Assembly (NCBI RefSeq): GCF_021134715.1
Contig: NC_060023.1
Coordinates: 2,976,001-3,040,000 of the forward strand
DNA: 64,000 bases
DNA from: Daphnia pulex
Taxonomy: Eukaryota > Arthropoda > Branchiopoda > Diplostraca > Daphniidae
Reading direction: 5' to 3'
The position numbers were made by a program, and so were the translations under genes. Shown here piece by piece: positions 12,894 through 24,094 of the stretch (position 1 is its first letter; the number at the start of each line of letters is the position of its first letter). The notes under the pieces are model-generated. The model had not been told where the DNA came from, ran no database searches, and saw nothing but the letters and a program-made list of their open reading frames with translations.

Positions 12894-15204
12894 TTTTGAT
12901 TTGATTTTGGTGAAGTGTTCGGGTGGGTTGGAATCCGTGCAAAAGTCAAGTGAGGGAAGCGAACGAGCACTGCAACAAAAATAACGTCGGCCTCTGATAT
13001 ATTAAAAGTATAGAAAAACACGCACGATAGCAACACAGCAGCTTACCGGTAGCAAGTGGGCGACCAGTCTGAGCTCTTGTCGTCGTCGGTTCCATATTTT
13101 TTGTTATACTTTGTGCTTACCTGTGTGTGTCTGTGTGTGTGTGGGTTAGAGAGGAGGCCATTGCGTGTGGAGAGAGACCTTCAGGCGCCTTACACACACA
13201 GCACACACGTTCACTCACGGTTTATTTTTTCCCCGATCCCGCTCACGAAATACGTTCGAGGTGGGAGGTGGTGAGGAGAAGGTAGAGATAGGTTTTTTTT
13301 TCTTTTTCGATTCTAGTGAATAACCAAACAGGGCGAACCCCTTCATTACAATTGGCCGTCATCCTCGAAAAGAAATGTAACGAAGCAAACACGGATTACA
13401 CGCGCCATCAAGATAATCATAGCCCAGCAATCTATGTGGTTTCTTCAAATAGATTCCATCGAGGCCGATCACCCGTTACCTGTCTAAAAGAAACTAGACC
13501 ATCATAGTTTCATCTAAAAACCGTTCTTCTTCTTTATAATCATCTTTTTTCTTATAGATGTTGTATTTCATGACTGTCGTGAGTAGCCTACATTGAAATG
13601 GCATTAATCACACGTACTGGATCTGGGAAATAAAAAGAGACTCGTCGATGGCGATGGCGGATTGAATGAACAAAACGAAGCCGCCAACAGGTTTTTGCGC
13701 TTGTTTTTTCGTCTGGCGCTATCTGGTTTTTTGAGTTGGAAGGCATTCTCCGAGCTTCGTTCACATAAACATTACACTCCCCTATTGTCAAGTCGACTTT
13801 TGTTCAGTCTGCCATCAGATGGGCTGCCGTTTAGTAGGGCGCAGTTGCTGGAGACTCCCATTGGCACGCCATCAAAAATCGCTCTCGGGGAATAGAAAAT
13901 AAAAAAAGATATGCAAGTTCGTCTTTCTCTTTAATTTTTATTTTTGCAGACAAAATAACATTAAAAACATATCCTGGCAGTTAATGTTTACAGTAATCGA
14001 CGCCGTCAAATTTTCTCGCTAGCTATTTTACAGTAACCGTAACTATAATAAGCGTATAGCCCATTATGATTCGACTGGCTTACATCGTGAAAAAGAGACA
14101 TTTGCACGAAACGACTCGCACGGTTTCGAGTTGTAACATTTTCACCTGATGCGTTTTATTTTTTTTTCTACGTCGTTACGAAAGCGAATCGCGTCAGGGG
14201 AAGAGAGAGAGAGAAAAAGAAAGAGAAATATATAACAACAGACATTATTCTCCTTAATATCGGATGGTTACCTCCCTTTAAAAAAATGTATTTTTATTTT
14301 CTCCGGGAAAGTTTTTTTGTTTCGTGTTGCGCTGACGATCATCTCCAGCTGTTTTTGAAAAATTGCGCCATTCCCATCAGATCTCTACAGCGCTGAAGTA
14401 TTATATTTAATAATGCGCTCTTTTTATTTGTCTTTGGGAAAGCGGGTGACACCAAAGTGATGTCGAACGGCCTCCTAATATGAGCTCTAACAATATTGGA
14501 TGATCGGCGCTCTTTATTTTATTTTTGAAACTGCTGAATAAGGGGACGCCTCTGCTTCTATTTCTCTGTAATTTCAATTTCAAAGTGTGTGGTTGTTTTT
14601 TTTTGTTTTTTGTTTTTGTCCCTTCTGGGAATCGAACGAGGCGAATGCAAAAGTGAAAGGGAAAAAACGATCGCCTTTGGCTGGGCAGGCAAAAGAGACA
14701 GGGCTGCGCATGACACTCGAATTAACGACGCGCCGTTAAAGGCGCGAATGAGGGACGTGAAGGTAATCGAGAGACCCCAAACTGGTTCACTGAAACCATC
14801 AGCTGTAGGGCACCGAAACGCGTATATGCTCAATGTGTGGTGTGTGTGTTGTAACTCTGCTGAAATGGAGAGTTAAAAAACAAACAAACCAGCCAAAGCT
14901 GGGCCAACCGGTCTACATAGAGTCCCTTTGTTGCGTCAACACCATTTGTTTGGCGTTCAATTCATTTCCATCTCATGCTGAATGCTCAACCGCTTATAGC
15001 AGTAGTATAATTAATAGTCTCCGTATATTTGTAATTTAGGCTGAATTTAGGTAATGTGAGATATGTATATTTGTATTAACGCAACAGATGACCAGATAAA
15101 ATAATAATGAAGAGGGCACGTATTTACCAATTCCTTGATAATAAACGTTAAACAGAATAAATATTTTTTGAGGCGAAGGATTGTAGGATAATACTATGAT
15201 CGAC
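12894..15204. other. Intergenic region, no gene recognised
   Basis: Holds the upstream region of the minus-strand gene starting at 12893, CA/GT-rich sequence near 13110-13150 and scattered A/T tracts. The open frames here have low-complexity composition and no family signature. Confidence 0.45.
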
Positions 15205-15784
15205 TTATTTGCGACCATAGTATCTTCCGCCATCTGCGTCAATGTCGCCTGCAGGATGATCCTTGTACCAGTCGATGCTGTCGAAAATAAAACCGAGAAA
15301 ATCAATACAAATTTCACGTTTTTAAAAATAAATCAAATACATTTAATTTGTTTATACCATTGAATGACGTTCTCGGGGAGATCGCACTGCTTGCTGTTGT
15401 TATTGAAGACCTCTCCGGGATAGCAGTTCTGTTCAACTGGAGTCACTCCTTTCAAGCAGACGTAATACTTTTGGCAGTTTGTGGGGTGGGGATATTTAGG
15501 GTTGAGGTCTTTGACGAACTCGGAGGGCAGCAACTTGGGACAAATGAACCCATCTTCCAAAGCTACGTGAATAATAAATAATACGGCATTATTATTAAAA
15601 AAATGAAATGGAAAATGATGAATTGATTCAACAGTTACTATAGCAAGCTATAGCTACAGCTATAGCAGCTACTATATTCAACAGACTATTATAAAACTTA
15701 ATCATCTAGATCTAGATATAACTTACCGGAAGTCAGGAATGGAACGAGGGCAATGAGCAGAAGAGCTTTTGTGATGAACATCAT
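15205..15784 (-). CDS. Single-CBM14 secreted protein derived from obstructor-A
   Basis: Exons 15784-15727, 15562-15358 and 15277-15205 give 111 residues. The signal peptide is MMFITKALLLIALVPFLTS. One type-2 chitin-binding domain follows (HPTNCQKYYVCLKGVTPVEQ then NC, SKQCDLPENVIQ then C), ending CIDWYKDHPAGD...GRYYGRK. The second exon is 205 nt with the same phases as exon 6 of the obstructor-A gene 490 bases upstream. Both flanking exons also match that gene's first and last exons, so it equals obstructor-A minus exons 2-5. The cysteines are intact and splice sites are good, so it is probably functional and not decayed. Whether one domain still binds chitin usefully is unknown. An in-frame second ATG (15781) could also be the start. 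Confidence 0.85.
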
Positions 15785-15827
15785 CGAATCAACCAATTTA
15801 AGGGGATAAATCCATAGCTGTCCGAGT

Positions 15828-15843
15828 TGCTTCTTTTTATCCA
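15828..15843 (-). promoter_or_regulatory. TATA-like element of the single-domain gene
   Basis: Reads GGATAAAAAGAAGCAAC on the minus strand, about 50 bases upstream of the start codon. The same block (GGATAAAAAGAAGCAGC) precedes the obstructor-A gene, so the promoter was duplicated with the gene. Confidence 0.5.
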
Positions 15844-16272
15844 ACGGGAAACTTCCATCTATTCACCCACTTTTCTCCCCCTCGCAACCGAACGAACTCA
15901 ACCCAAAACTGCTATAGTTACTACCTACTTTTCCCAAACGAACAAACCCAGCATTCATTTGGCGGCCATTTGGCCATTTGTTGCTGAAGTAAATATTAAA
16001 TGTTTACCGATATAGGAGAAAGCCATTTGAGCTTTAACAGCTGTAAACTCAGTTAGCCTTTTGGCCGTTCGTTGCTCCCGATCGAATTATATGTCACCGA
16101 TCGGAGAAAGGTATACAAACTGTAACAGCTGTGATAATAATAAAATCAAATAAAATGAAAAACTGGGCGAGTGGCGAGAAGGTGTATTTACGAATTGTAT
16201 GAAAACGTTCAACAGAATAAACATTTCTTTTGGGACCAAGAAAATTTTACAATAAAATGCTGATTTGATTTA
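15844..16272. other. Spacer between the two obstructor-A copies
   Basis: No coding signal. The stretch probably holds the distal promoter of the single-domain gene and the 3' flank of obstructor-A. It contains imperfect copies of a block reading AGCTGTAA or AACAGCTGTAA near 16040 and 16126. Confidence 0.4.
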
Positions 16273-17620
16273 TTATTGTCCAGAGTTTCCTCGAGTGCTG
16301 GATTTGGGTGTCACCGAACCAGGGACGAATGAGGGATGATCCTTGTACCAGTCAATGCTGCAGGAAATGAATATTTAAAAAATGCCATAAAATCAGAAGA
16401 AAAAGTGGATTGTTGTCCCATACCATTCGGCGACGTTCTCGGGGAGATCGCACTGCTTGCTGTTGGTGTTGAAGACCTCGCCGAGATCGCAGTTCTGTTC
16501 ACGGGGAGTGACTCCGTTCAGGCAGACGTAGAACTTCTGGCAGTCGGTAGGGTGGGGATATCTGGGGTGGGGCTCGGTGAGCGACTCGGCGGCGGTCAAC
16601 TTGGGGCAAGTGAAACCATCTTCCAAAACTAAACGTCGAAAATCAAATAAAATGATGATTAGTCAAATGGAAATAAAATAAATAAAACTGGTTGATGATG
16701 AATTCTTACATTCTTCACGGACGCAGCCAGTTCGGCCAGCAGCGGCCTCCCAGGTGCAGACACCGCTGGCATCATTGAAGTGGAGGCCGGGTGGGCAGAC
16801 GTTGTGCTTGGGCTGGCCATCGATACAGTCAACGAACTTGTGGCACTGGGAAGGATCCTGTTCGATACAACCAATAAATTAATACTTTTGTTCTTTTACC
16901 TTTCGTCCCACATCTAAAAATATATCAAATTAACTTACGGCGTTCTCGAAGATGCCGTTCCTGCGCGGGCACTCAGCATTACCCTGGGGCGGCTCTGTCA
17001 AAAGAAGGAGGTCAACACATAAATTATACGGCATCGTTATACTTGAGCGCTTCTACGAAAACATTTTCTTTATTTTTATATTTATTGTCGGTCAAATGAC
17101 GAATGGGGTCTAATCTATGTCAAAACCTGAATTTCCAAAATAAATGAGTTACATAACAACTATAGACTTACGGAGCTCAGTGCGGTCCTCGCAGTCGACG
17201 TTGTGCATGTGATCGCATTTGTGGCTTGAGCGCTTGAATTGATCGAAAACCAAACCATCTTCGCACAAACGGGCGCTGGCTACTCCATCCTACAAAATTA
17301 GACAAAAGATCAATGAATTTCACGACTAAAAATGAACATTTTTTTGTTATTGAATCTTACTTGGCAGATGTAATATTTGTCGCACTGAATGGGGTCGGGG
17401 TATTGACCATTCTTGGGTGGGCAGACGAACGCCTGAGCTGTATAGGTGGGAAAGTGAAAACAGGAAAAAATAAAGAAATGATGAATTGATTCAACAGCTA
17501 TAACAGACTATTTAAAAAAAAGATAACTGTTTTGAAAAACTAGATAAAACTAGAAATAGACAATTTACCGGAAGTCAGGAGTGGGACGAATGCAATGAGG
17601 AGGAGAGCTGTTGTATACAT
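16273..17620 (-). CDS. obst-A: Obstructor-A-like cuticle protein (CPAP3-A), three CBM14 domains
   Basis: Secreted chitin-binding organiser of the cuticle (known role of obstructor-A in insects). Seven exons: 17620-17569, 17437-17361, 17289-17172, 16994-16939, 16857-16710, 16628-16424 and 16357-16273, giving 246 residues. The signal peptide is MYTTALLLIAFVPLLTS. Domain 1: DPIQCDKYYICQDGVASARL then C; domain 2: DPSQCHKFVDCIDGQPKHNV then C; domain 3: HPTDCQKFYVCLNGVTPREQ then NC. The YPHPTDCQKFYVCLNG block and the end of the third domain followed by DWYKD are typical of the A type. The last cysteine codon is split TG|C by a phase-2 intron. The tail is short and Ser/Thr-rich, ending RGNSGQ. Its single-domain relative lies just downstream on the same strand. 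Confidence 0.93.
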
Positions 17621-17663
17621 GATCGAATCGAGGGGATGAATGCACACTTTGGTAGGCAGAGCT

Positions 17664-17677
17664 GCTTCTTTTTATCC
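17664..17677 (-). promoter_or_regulatory. TATA-like element of obstructor-A
   Basis: Reads GGATAAAAAGAAGCAGC on the minus strand, about 45-55 bases before the ATG at 17620. It is nearly identical to the element in front of the single-domain copy. Confidence 0.5.
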
Positions 17678-17892
17678 GGCCAGCAAGCTTCCATCTCTCC
17701 ACCCATTTCTCCCTCTCTCCTCCTTCTTTCTCCCTCTCTCTCTCTCTCACTCCAACAGCAAACGCAACCCAAAAGCTGGGCATGTGTGCCGTTCCTCGTC
17801 AAGCTTGATTGATCCTCCCCCTTTCGAGAGAGTTCACGAATAAGAAGAAAAACCACTGTATAACTTCTAATGCCATAATAAAGCGTATATAG

Positions 17893-18120
17893 CTAGGACA
17901 GACTCTTGGGAGCTGTAACACCTTGAAAAATAGAATCTAATGCGCGCGCTTTGATTTCAAAAAGCTCTGCCAAATTTGACAAAGGACGTCTGATCGCGAT
18001 GTCCTTTTTGAAATTCTCCGGAGTCAGGAAAGTTATTTCGAGGCCATTGAATATGTAATAAACCCCTCTAAACATCCTTAAAAGAGAAATAATATCCACC
18101 AATATGGTGCTGCTGGGCAA
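17893..18120 (-). other. Unassigned open frame, possible exon remnant
   Basis: An open minus-strand frame with balanced protein-like composition (LAELFEIKARALDSIFQGV) and no low-complexity bias, ending at a stop near 17893. It has no ATG at its beginning, no recognised family and no partner exon that I could find. It could be a decayed exon or chance. Confidence 0.15.
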
Positions 18121-18213
18121 CAGTTATTCGAAGGGGAGTGAGAGACAATAGGAAAAATGTGTATCAATCCTTCAAGGTTCTGTATTATCATTTTCGACCT
18201 CTAAATATTTGAC

Positions 18214-18504
18214 GTGGGTGTGCCATTACCAGGAACCAAAAGTAAATGTAACACGCTACATTATGCATTCTTCCAGCAGGAGCCGGAAATGATACAGATG
18301 ATGTTGCGTTATTATACTGATGGAATGATTGATTATTTTATAATTTTATACATGATGCTTTTGCAAGAATTCGAATCGATCGCTCGTCCAAGCGGGTTTT
18401 ACGAAACCTTGTTAACCCTGGCTTACAAATGCCAATTTGGAGTCGAAGGTGCTGTTGCTGTAGAAGGCCATAAAAGTCAAAATCGGGCAAAGACCAAAAA
18501 TTAA
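18214..18504 (+). pseudogene. Possible ankyrin-repeat gene fragment
   Basis: An open frame with an ankyrin-like segment (NTLHYAFFQQEPEMIQMML, compare the family pattern TPLHxAxxxGHxEMVxLLL), then QEFESIARPSGFYETLLTLA and a stop at about 18502. There is an AG acceptor-like site (ATTACCAG) at about 18232 and no ATG at the start. Only one repeat is visible and there are no partner exons, so a fragment or relic is more likely than a complete gene. Confidence 0.2.
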
Positions 18505-21500
18505 GTCCTTTGGTTATTTAACAATAAAGGTTACACAGAAATATGGGCGCCTCAATATAGCTGGAAAACAAAAAAAAAAGAAGTCCGAAATCAAAAAGAA
18601 AGTTTCAACATATAGCTGCGGGAACCTGATTGATGAAATCAAAAAATGTTTCTTTTATTTATTTATTTTTTCATTTCTTGTTGTGGTGTTGGGGTTTTGT
18701 CTTTTTGTTATTCCGCCATTACATTTTTTTCAACCAGGAATTTTCGAGAACTAAATTATCTCAAATACGGTCCACCGAGATATCCATTCGGCCGGGCAGA
18801 AACACGCGATCCGGTTAGCGGGTAGAATGAATTTGCGCATTCGACGCTTCTGGGTTAGCAAAGACAAAAAATGCGGTGAAAATCGGCGGCCGATCGCGGC
18901 GGCACTGCCCAAAGAAAAGAAAGACACAGCCAAAAACTGATCCACAACGGAATATTATCAGCGCAATAACTGTGGAGAAATCTCTAATAACTATACAACA
19001 ACTAGTTCCGTATATACACACACACCCTGACGTTATTACTTCCACCTTCTTTCTCTCCGGGCCCACGGCCCACGCCTCAAAATGCGCAGGAGAAAATCTA
19101 CCGTTAGCCAACAACAAAATAATAACACGTGAAGATATTATTATTGCCCCATTGCCTACATATAACGACGTCGTTTGCTGGATATTATTAACAGCTACAG
19201 GTCATCGTCGACCGTTGCACTCGCCCATTTTTATTGGATGGCTATTATGGAAGAAGACATTGTTAATTCTCTTCCATTTAAAAAAATAATAATCATTCCG
19301 ATTGGCCTTTATTATCTGATAGCAGGTAAAACATTTTTCTTTCTACCTTTCATACTGTTCACGTGTATATATGTTTTGAGAGCCAAGTCGATTTTTGGAA
19401 TTCAGTTTGCGTAGATACAAAACTCGGAGAAAAAACTTTCTACTGCCGTCGTCGTTTTCGCTTATCGGCCAAGAATCACCAAATATAACAATAGTCCAAA
19501 ACGACAGTCCAAAAATGAAGAAACACACAACAAACAAAAAAGAAATAAAAACTCTGATAGAAATCTCTTGATTCTTGTGACAATGACCCACATGGGGGAC
19601 AGTCACAATAATACACGAAGGATCGCCGGATGGATGGCTTCTGTGATTGACAATATACATTTCTACGGCGACTAAATAATATGATTTAAGATAGCAATAA
19701 CTGCCTGAAATCAATATATCACAAACTTGACGACTTAAGGAAAGTAGTATCATTAACCAGCCTATAGCGCAGTGTAATGTATATCTTACAGGGAAAGTGA
19801 AAGTTTTCCTTTTGAGTTTTCTCGTTTACTAAAAAAGCTAAAAAAGCTTAGCGTTATCCTGTTTTTTGTTTGTTTTTTCCACATTGAAACCCAATCAAGA
19901 GGAACAGGATGAGACAATCACGACGGCCACATTTGCCAACGGTGTTACATTCAAACCGAAATCCTTTCTCTTTGAAAAAAAAAAAAAAAACGGCGAAAAA
20001 ATAAATATGCGTTATGAGAAAGTCGTCGCATGGGATTTCCTGTTTATCTCCTCTCTCTCTCTCTTTCTATAAGCTGCACAGCAGCAGTTCTTTTTGCCTG
20101 GCATCCCCTGGCGGACAACGCCCAAGTGAAACTACAGCTTTGTCGATCAAGAAACAGTCAAGGAGAGCAGGCGAGACGAAGAGAGAGAGAGCGCACAACT
20201 CGCAAGCCCAGCCAGAAAGAAAGGTGAAAGTTAACCGTTCGACTTTTTTTTTTCTTTCATAGATATATATATATTCCATTCGTTTATTTCTATTGCATAT
20301 TTTGACTCTTTTATTTTGTTTTTGTTATTTTGCCTTTCTCTCTCTCTATCTCTTTTCAATCTCTGAGCTGCTGCTGCCTGCTGTGCTGAGCGTTCTCTCG
20401 ACGGCCCTGGATCCTCCACGTCCACCCCCGGAGTAAATAAGTCTCAACAGAATTCAAAATGGTGCATTGGGGTTGTTGCTATCCCCCCTCTAAAACAAAA
20501 CAAAACAAAAAAAAGATTTATGCATTCAAGCATATAAGACAGATCAGGTCAACCCATACCCCATTATACGTTTCAGATGAAATGACCTAAATCTCTCTCG
20601 AAAAAAAAAAACGAAATCCAAATGTCCTTGGATATTTAACATCGCCAAAGATAAATATATCCAACAATTGACACGGTATGCACGTCCGAGGCTATGCTAA
20701 ATCTTTCAATGGGGGTGAAATATATAATTACAGCCAATAATTTAATAATCAATCTGCGCATGTGCATGAATATAATAATACGTGTTATTATATATGCTGA
20801 AGAGCTCAACGACCGGTCATGAATTGAGCATACTGTAGTCTCACCGCACTGACACATAACTGGAGGCGACCAGCGGAATAAAACGGCTGGATCAAGTATA
20901 TAGGTATACACATCGGCATAAACGTATATTGGCGAAAAAACCGGGAAGTCTATAACAATAATATACGCAGGTAATAAAAATAATGTTCGGCTTGACCTGC
21001 AAGTTATACCAGCCAACACAAAAATTGCCCGATTCAGAACTCTTGTTTTCCTTTTTGCGCATTCCTGGCTGGGATAATAGGCAGCCAAACAACTCTAGGC
21101 TTCCACGAAATTGGAGCTTTCCAATTGGGAGCCATCGAGACAAATAAGACAAAAGAGAGGAGGACTCTCCATACGACCAAACCCAGCACCGTTTTGGCCG
21201 CTGCTTTGCTGCCACTGACCATATTATGCGTCTCTCTCTCGAAAAACCGATAGGAGAAAGCCATATGAGCTTGTAACAGCATTTTTGGGCGCGAGAAGGT
21301 AAACGTTGTGCATGTAGGTCACATTGGCTTCTGTCCGGAGAGTCGAACTGCGCGAAGGTTCTACCTGGTGACTGGGCATGTTCTTCGACGCACCTTCACC
21401 ACCTCCCCCCCAACCACCCACCACCCAGTATAGCCCCCATCCCACCTCCTCCTCCTCCCCAAACCCTGCAGACTTCTCTCCCTATAAACCATGTGCGATT

Positions 21501-21640
21501 CGACGAGTACTCTTCATATAAACCGCGTCGGTTCCAGTGAGAGCATCGTCCCGCACAGCCACCTGGATCACCTGTTTCTTCACTGCTTATTTATTCATTG
21601 AAATTTTGAGTGACGAATTACAACAGACAAAAAAATCAAA
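18505..21640. other. Intergenic region, 3.1 kb
   Basis: No supported gene. The open frames reflect A/T- or CT-rich tracts (for example around 20050 and 20340). The last 150 bases are the promoter region of the plus-strand gene at 21641, with TATAAA-containing blocks at about 21483 and 21517. Confidence 0.45.
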
Positions 21641-22931
21641 ATGGCCAAGTTCTTCCTCGCCTTCCTGTTCGTCGTCGCTTCAGGTAATTTTTTTCAAAAA
21701 GTCTTCCCGTGTGAAAGTTGAATGCCATTCGGTCCTTCACTTTCACTTTACCCTGATGGTCGCTCGTCCCAGGCCATTTTTTCCCCCTGTCAAATGATTT
21801 ATTTTTCTACGGTTTTTACTGTTTATTGCTCTACCTACCTGTGTAAAAAATAAGACAATTATATTCATTGTCATTGTTTATTGATAGTCTACGGACAGCA
21901 AGCTGACAGCGATTGTCCGGAAAAGAACGGCGTCTTCGCCGACACCGTCCAGTGCGATCGCTACTACGAGTGCGAAAACTTTGTCCTCAGTGAGAAACTC
22001 TGCGCCGATGGTTTGGTATTCGCCGATTTGGGAGTCAACAGCGGCGTCGGTGGCCGATGCGACTTCCCCTTCAACGTCGACTGCAAGGATCGCCCCGAAC
22101 TCCGTAAGTTAATTTTTCTTTTCAATTCATTTGATGAATTCTAATTTTTAAAATTGTCCTCCTATTTTATATAGAGCCTGCCAACGCTACCGCCAACTGC
22201 CCACGACAGAACGGTTATTTCGCACACAGTGACCCGACCGTCTGCGACCAGTTCTTCTTCTGCTCATCTGGTCAAGGTGTGTTACATAGCCCCAAGAAAA
22301 AATGTTGAACAACATAATAAACCCTTTTCCTATTATTTTTACAGCTAACTTGATCACCTGCCCCGGTGGTTTGGTCTTCAACCCCAACACAGGCACTTGC
22401 TCCTGGCCAGGAGAGGCTAACCGCGCCGGCTGCCAGAGCAAAGGTAATCATATTATACACTTGCATTTTGTTCTATTATTTCCCGTTTGAGCGGAATAAT
22501 AACGTTGAACTTCTTCCTCTGCAGACGTTGTTGCTTTCGATTGCCCCGCCCGAGTTCTTGAGGCCGATCCCGTCGGACCCCAGTTCATCGACCCTCTGTA
22601 CGCCGATCCTACCGATTGCCAGTACTTTTACGTTTGCATCGGTGGCAAGGAACCCCGCCGCAACGGCTGCACCACCGGTTTGGTTTTCAACGACCTCACC
22701 AAGCGTTGCGACAGACCGAGGAACGTCCCCGACTGGTGCGTAATTAAACGCAATAACTTCCGTCCTATAATTTATTTTTCAAACTTTCACTTGACATACA
22801 TTTTATTATTTTTATACAAAAACAGCGTTGACTGGTACAAGACCAGCGAAGGTGATTTGTTGGAGCCCGATGTGTTGGACGAGGTTGCCGCTCCACCACC
22901 CAAGAGGACCAACTTCGCTGGCCGGTCTTAA
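21641..22931 (+). CDS. obst-B: Obstructor-B-like cuticle protein (CPAP3-B), three CBM14 domains
   Basis: Secreted chitin-binding protein. Six exons: 21641-21683, 21888-22103, 22175-22276, 22345-22443, 22525-22735 and 22826-22931, giving 258 residues. The signal peptide is MAKFFLAFLFVVAS. Domain 1: DTVQCDRYYECENFVLSEKL then C, ending DFPFNVDC; domain 2: NCPRQNGYFAHSDPTVCDQF ... CPGGLVFNPNTGTCSWPGE; domain 3: DPTDCQYFYVCIGGKEPRRN then GC. It ends with VDWYKTSEGDLLEPDVLDEV and a short basic tail. The PRQNGYFAH and GLVFNPNTGTCSWPGE blocks point to the B type. Introns 1-4 are phase 1 and the last is phase 2, splitting the final cysteine codon. Confidence 0.9.
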
Positions 22932-23047
22932 ATTCGCGTTGCCTTTGTAATTACTCAACAAATTTACAAGCACACAAAAAGGAGTCGCTCGACGTCAGCG
23001 TGTTATATCATTTTATAGATAAAAAAAACCCATCGTTTTGTAATCGA

Positions 23048-24094
23048 TCAGATTGATGTCAAAGAAGAAGAATTACATGTTATCATTTTCCTGACTCGTC
23101 GATGGATGTCGTTGTTGCACAAACAAATCACAAATGAAACCACAGAGTGGTGGAACAGCTCCAGCGCTTCCACCACAACGCCCAGCGTGTAGTAGCGGTA
23201 ATATCCGCCGTCGTCCGCGTCGTACGGCAGCAGGGCCGCCACTCCGGCCGGAACGATGCACACGGCGACCAGGCAGACTAGGCCGCTCAGTATTTTGAGC
23301 TGGCGCTTCTCTTCTTGACTGGACGAGCTGGGCAGAGTTTTCTTTTTGAAAACGGACGATAAATTGGTCAGCGAACAATTGGGCGTGTTGATTTGAGACA
23401 TGGAAACGGCCTCGGAGGTCATGCGACTCCGCTTGTTGATGATGCGGCGGTACTTGAATATCGTCGAGATGTTCAAGATGATTAGAGCAGCGCAGGGGAT
23501 GAATCTGGCCATTATCTGTGAGACGCAAATGTAGGCCGTCCAAGACGACGAAGTGATCGTATCGATGTTGATCGTTAGAGTCCAACATTCTGGGCAAATG
23601 ACAATCTGTTTCAGGTACATGGGCACGTGAATGGCAAAGGACAAACAGAGAAAAACGAGGAGAGCGGCCCTGGCTCTGGGCAGCAAGTGAATCCGGCGGA
23701 AGAGAGCCGGATGAGTGACGGATAGGAAACGTTCGATGCTCATGCACAGCAGTATGTACGTGGAGAATGTGGCCATCCAGTTGAGAAGCACCGGTTCGAT
23801 GTAGGCGTGATAAAAGGCGTCGGAATGGGAGTAACATTCACTGGGTTCGGAGGATCGATGGATCAGCCAGGGAACGGCTAAAATCATCAGGGACAGATTG
23901 GATGAAATCAAGGCGATGAGATAAGAGAGAGCGACGGAATTGAGCGCCGATTGGCCAGCGACACAGAGAGAGAAAGTGTTGAACAGGAAGCCCAAGGCGA
24001 GAATCACTGGCATGATGATGGCGTAAGTCACATTGCGCAAGTCGGTCACGTCTGGCGGCTCGTCAGCTGAGGGAAAACAGCTGGTGTTGTTCAT
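23048..24094 (-). CDS. Orphan class A (rhodopsin-like) G-protein-coupled receptor
   Basis: A single uninterrupted frame of 348 residues from ATG 24094-24092. Seven hydrophobic segments at about residues 24-47, 57-79, 98-121, 142-162, 186-212, 266-290 and 301-326. The extracellular N-terminus has N-glycosylation sequons (NNT, NTS, NVT). The helix 1 asparagine (GFLFNTFSL) and helix 5 proline (FIPCAALIILNIS) are present. Cys87 probably pairs with Cys167 or Cys170. Oddities: ERF (121-123) replaces DRY, an asparagine takes the place of the helix 2 aspartate, helix 4 lacks the usual tryptophan, and helix 7 reads HHSVVSFVICLC where NPxxY is expected. The overall pattern resembles arthropod peptide receptors of the FMRFamide-receptor kind, but the ligand cannot be predicted. 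It may be intronless because it arose by retroposition or because coding introns were lost. Confidence 0.88.
   Translation of the reverse strand: MNNTSCFPSADEPPDVTDLRNVTYAIIMPVILALGFLFNTFSLCVAGQSALNSVALSYLIALISSNLSLMILAVPWLIHRSSEPSECYSHSDAFYHAYIEPVLLNWMATFSTYILLCMSIERFLSVTHPALFRRIHLLPRARAALLVFLCLSFAIHVPMYLKQIVICPECWTLTINIDTITSSSWTAYICVSQIMARFIPCAALIILNISTIFKYRRIINKRSRMTSEAVSMSQINTPNCSLTNLSSVFKKKTLPSSSSQEEKRQLKILSGLVCLVAVCIVPAGVAALLPYDADDGGYYRYYTLGVVVEALELFHHSVVSFVICLCNNDIHRRVRKMITCNSSSLTSI

Noticed and set aside
23073-23837. 254-codon frame inside the GPCR gene on the same strand
   Set aside because: A shadow of the receptor in another frame; its Arg/Ser/His-rich composition is typical of frame-shifted coding DNA.
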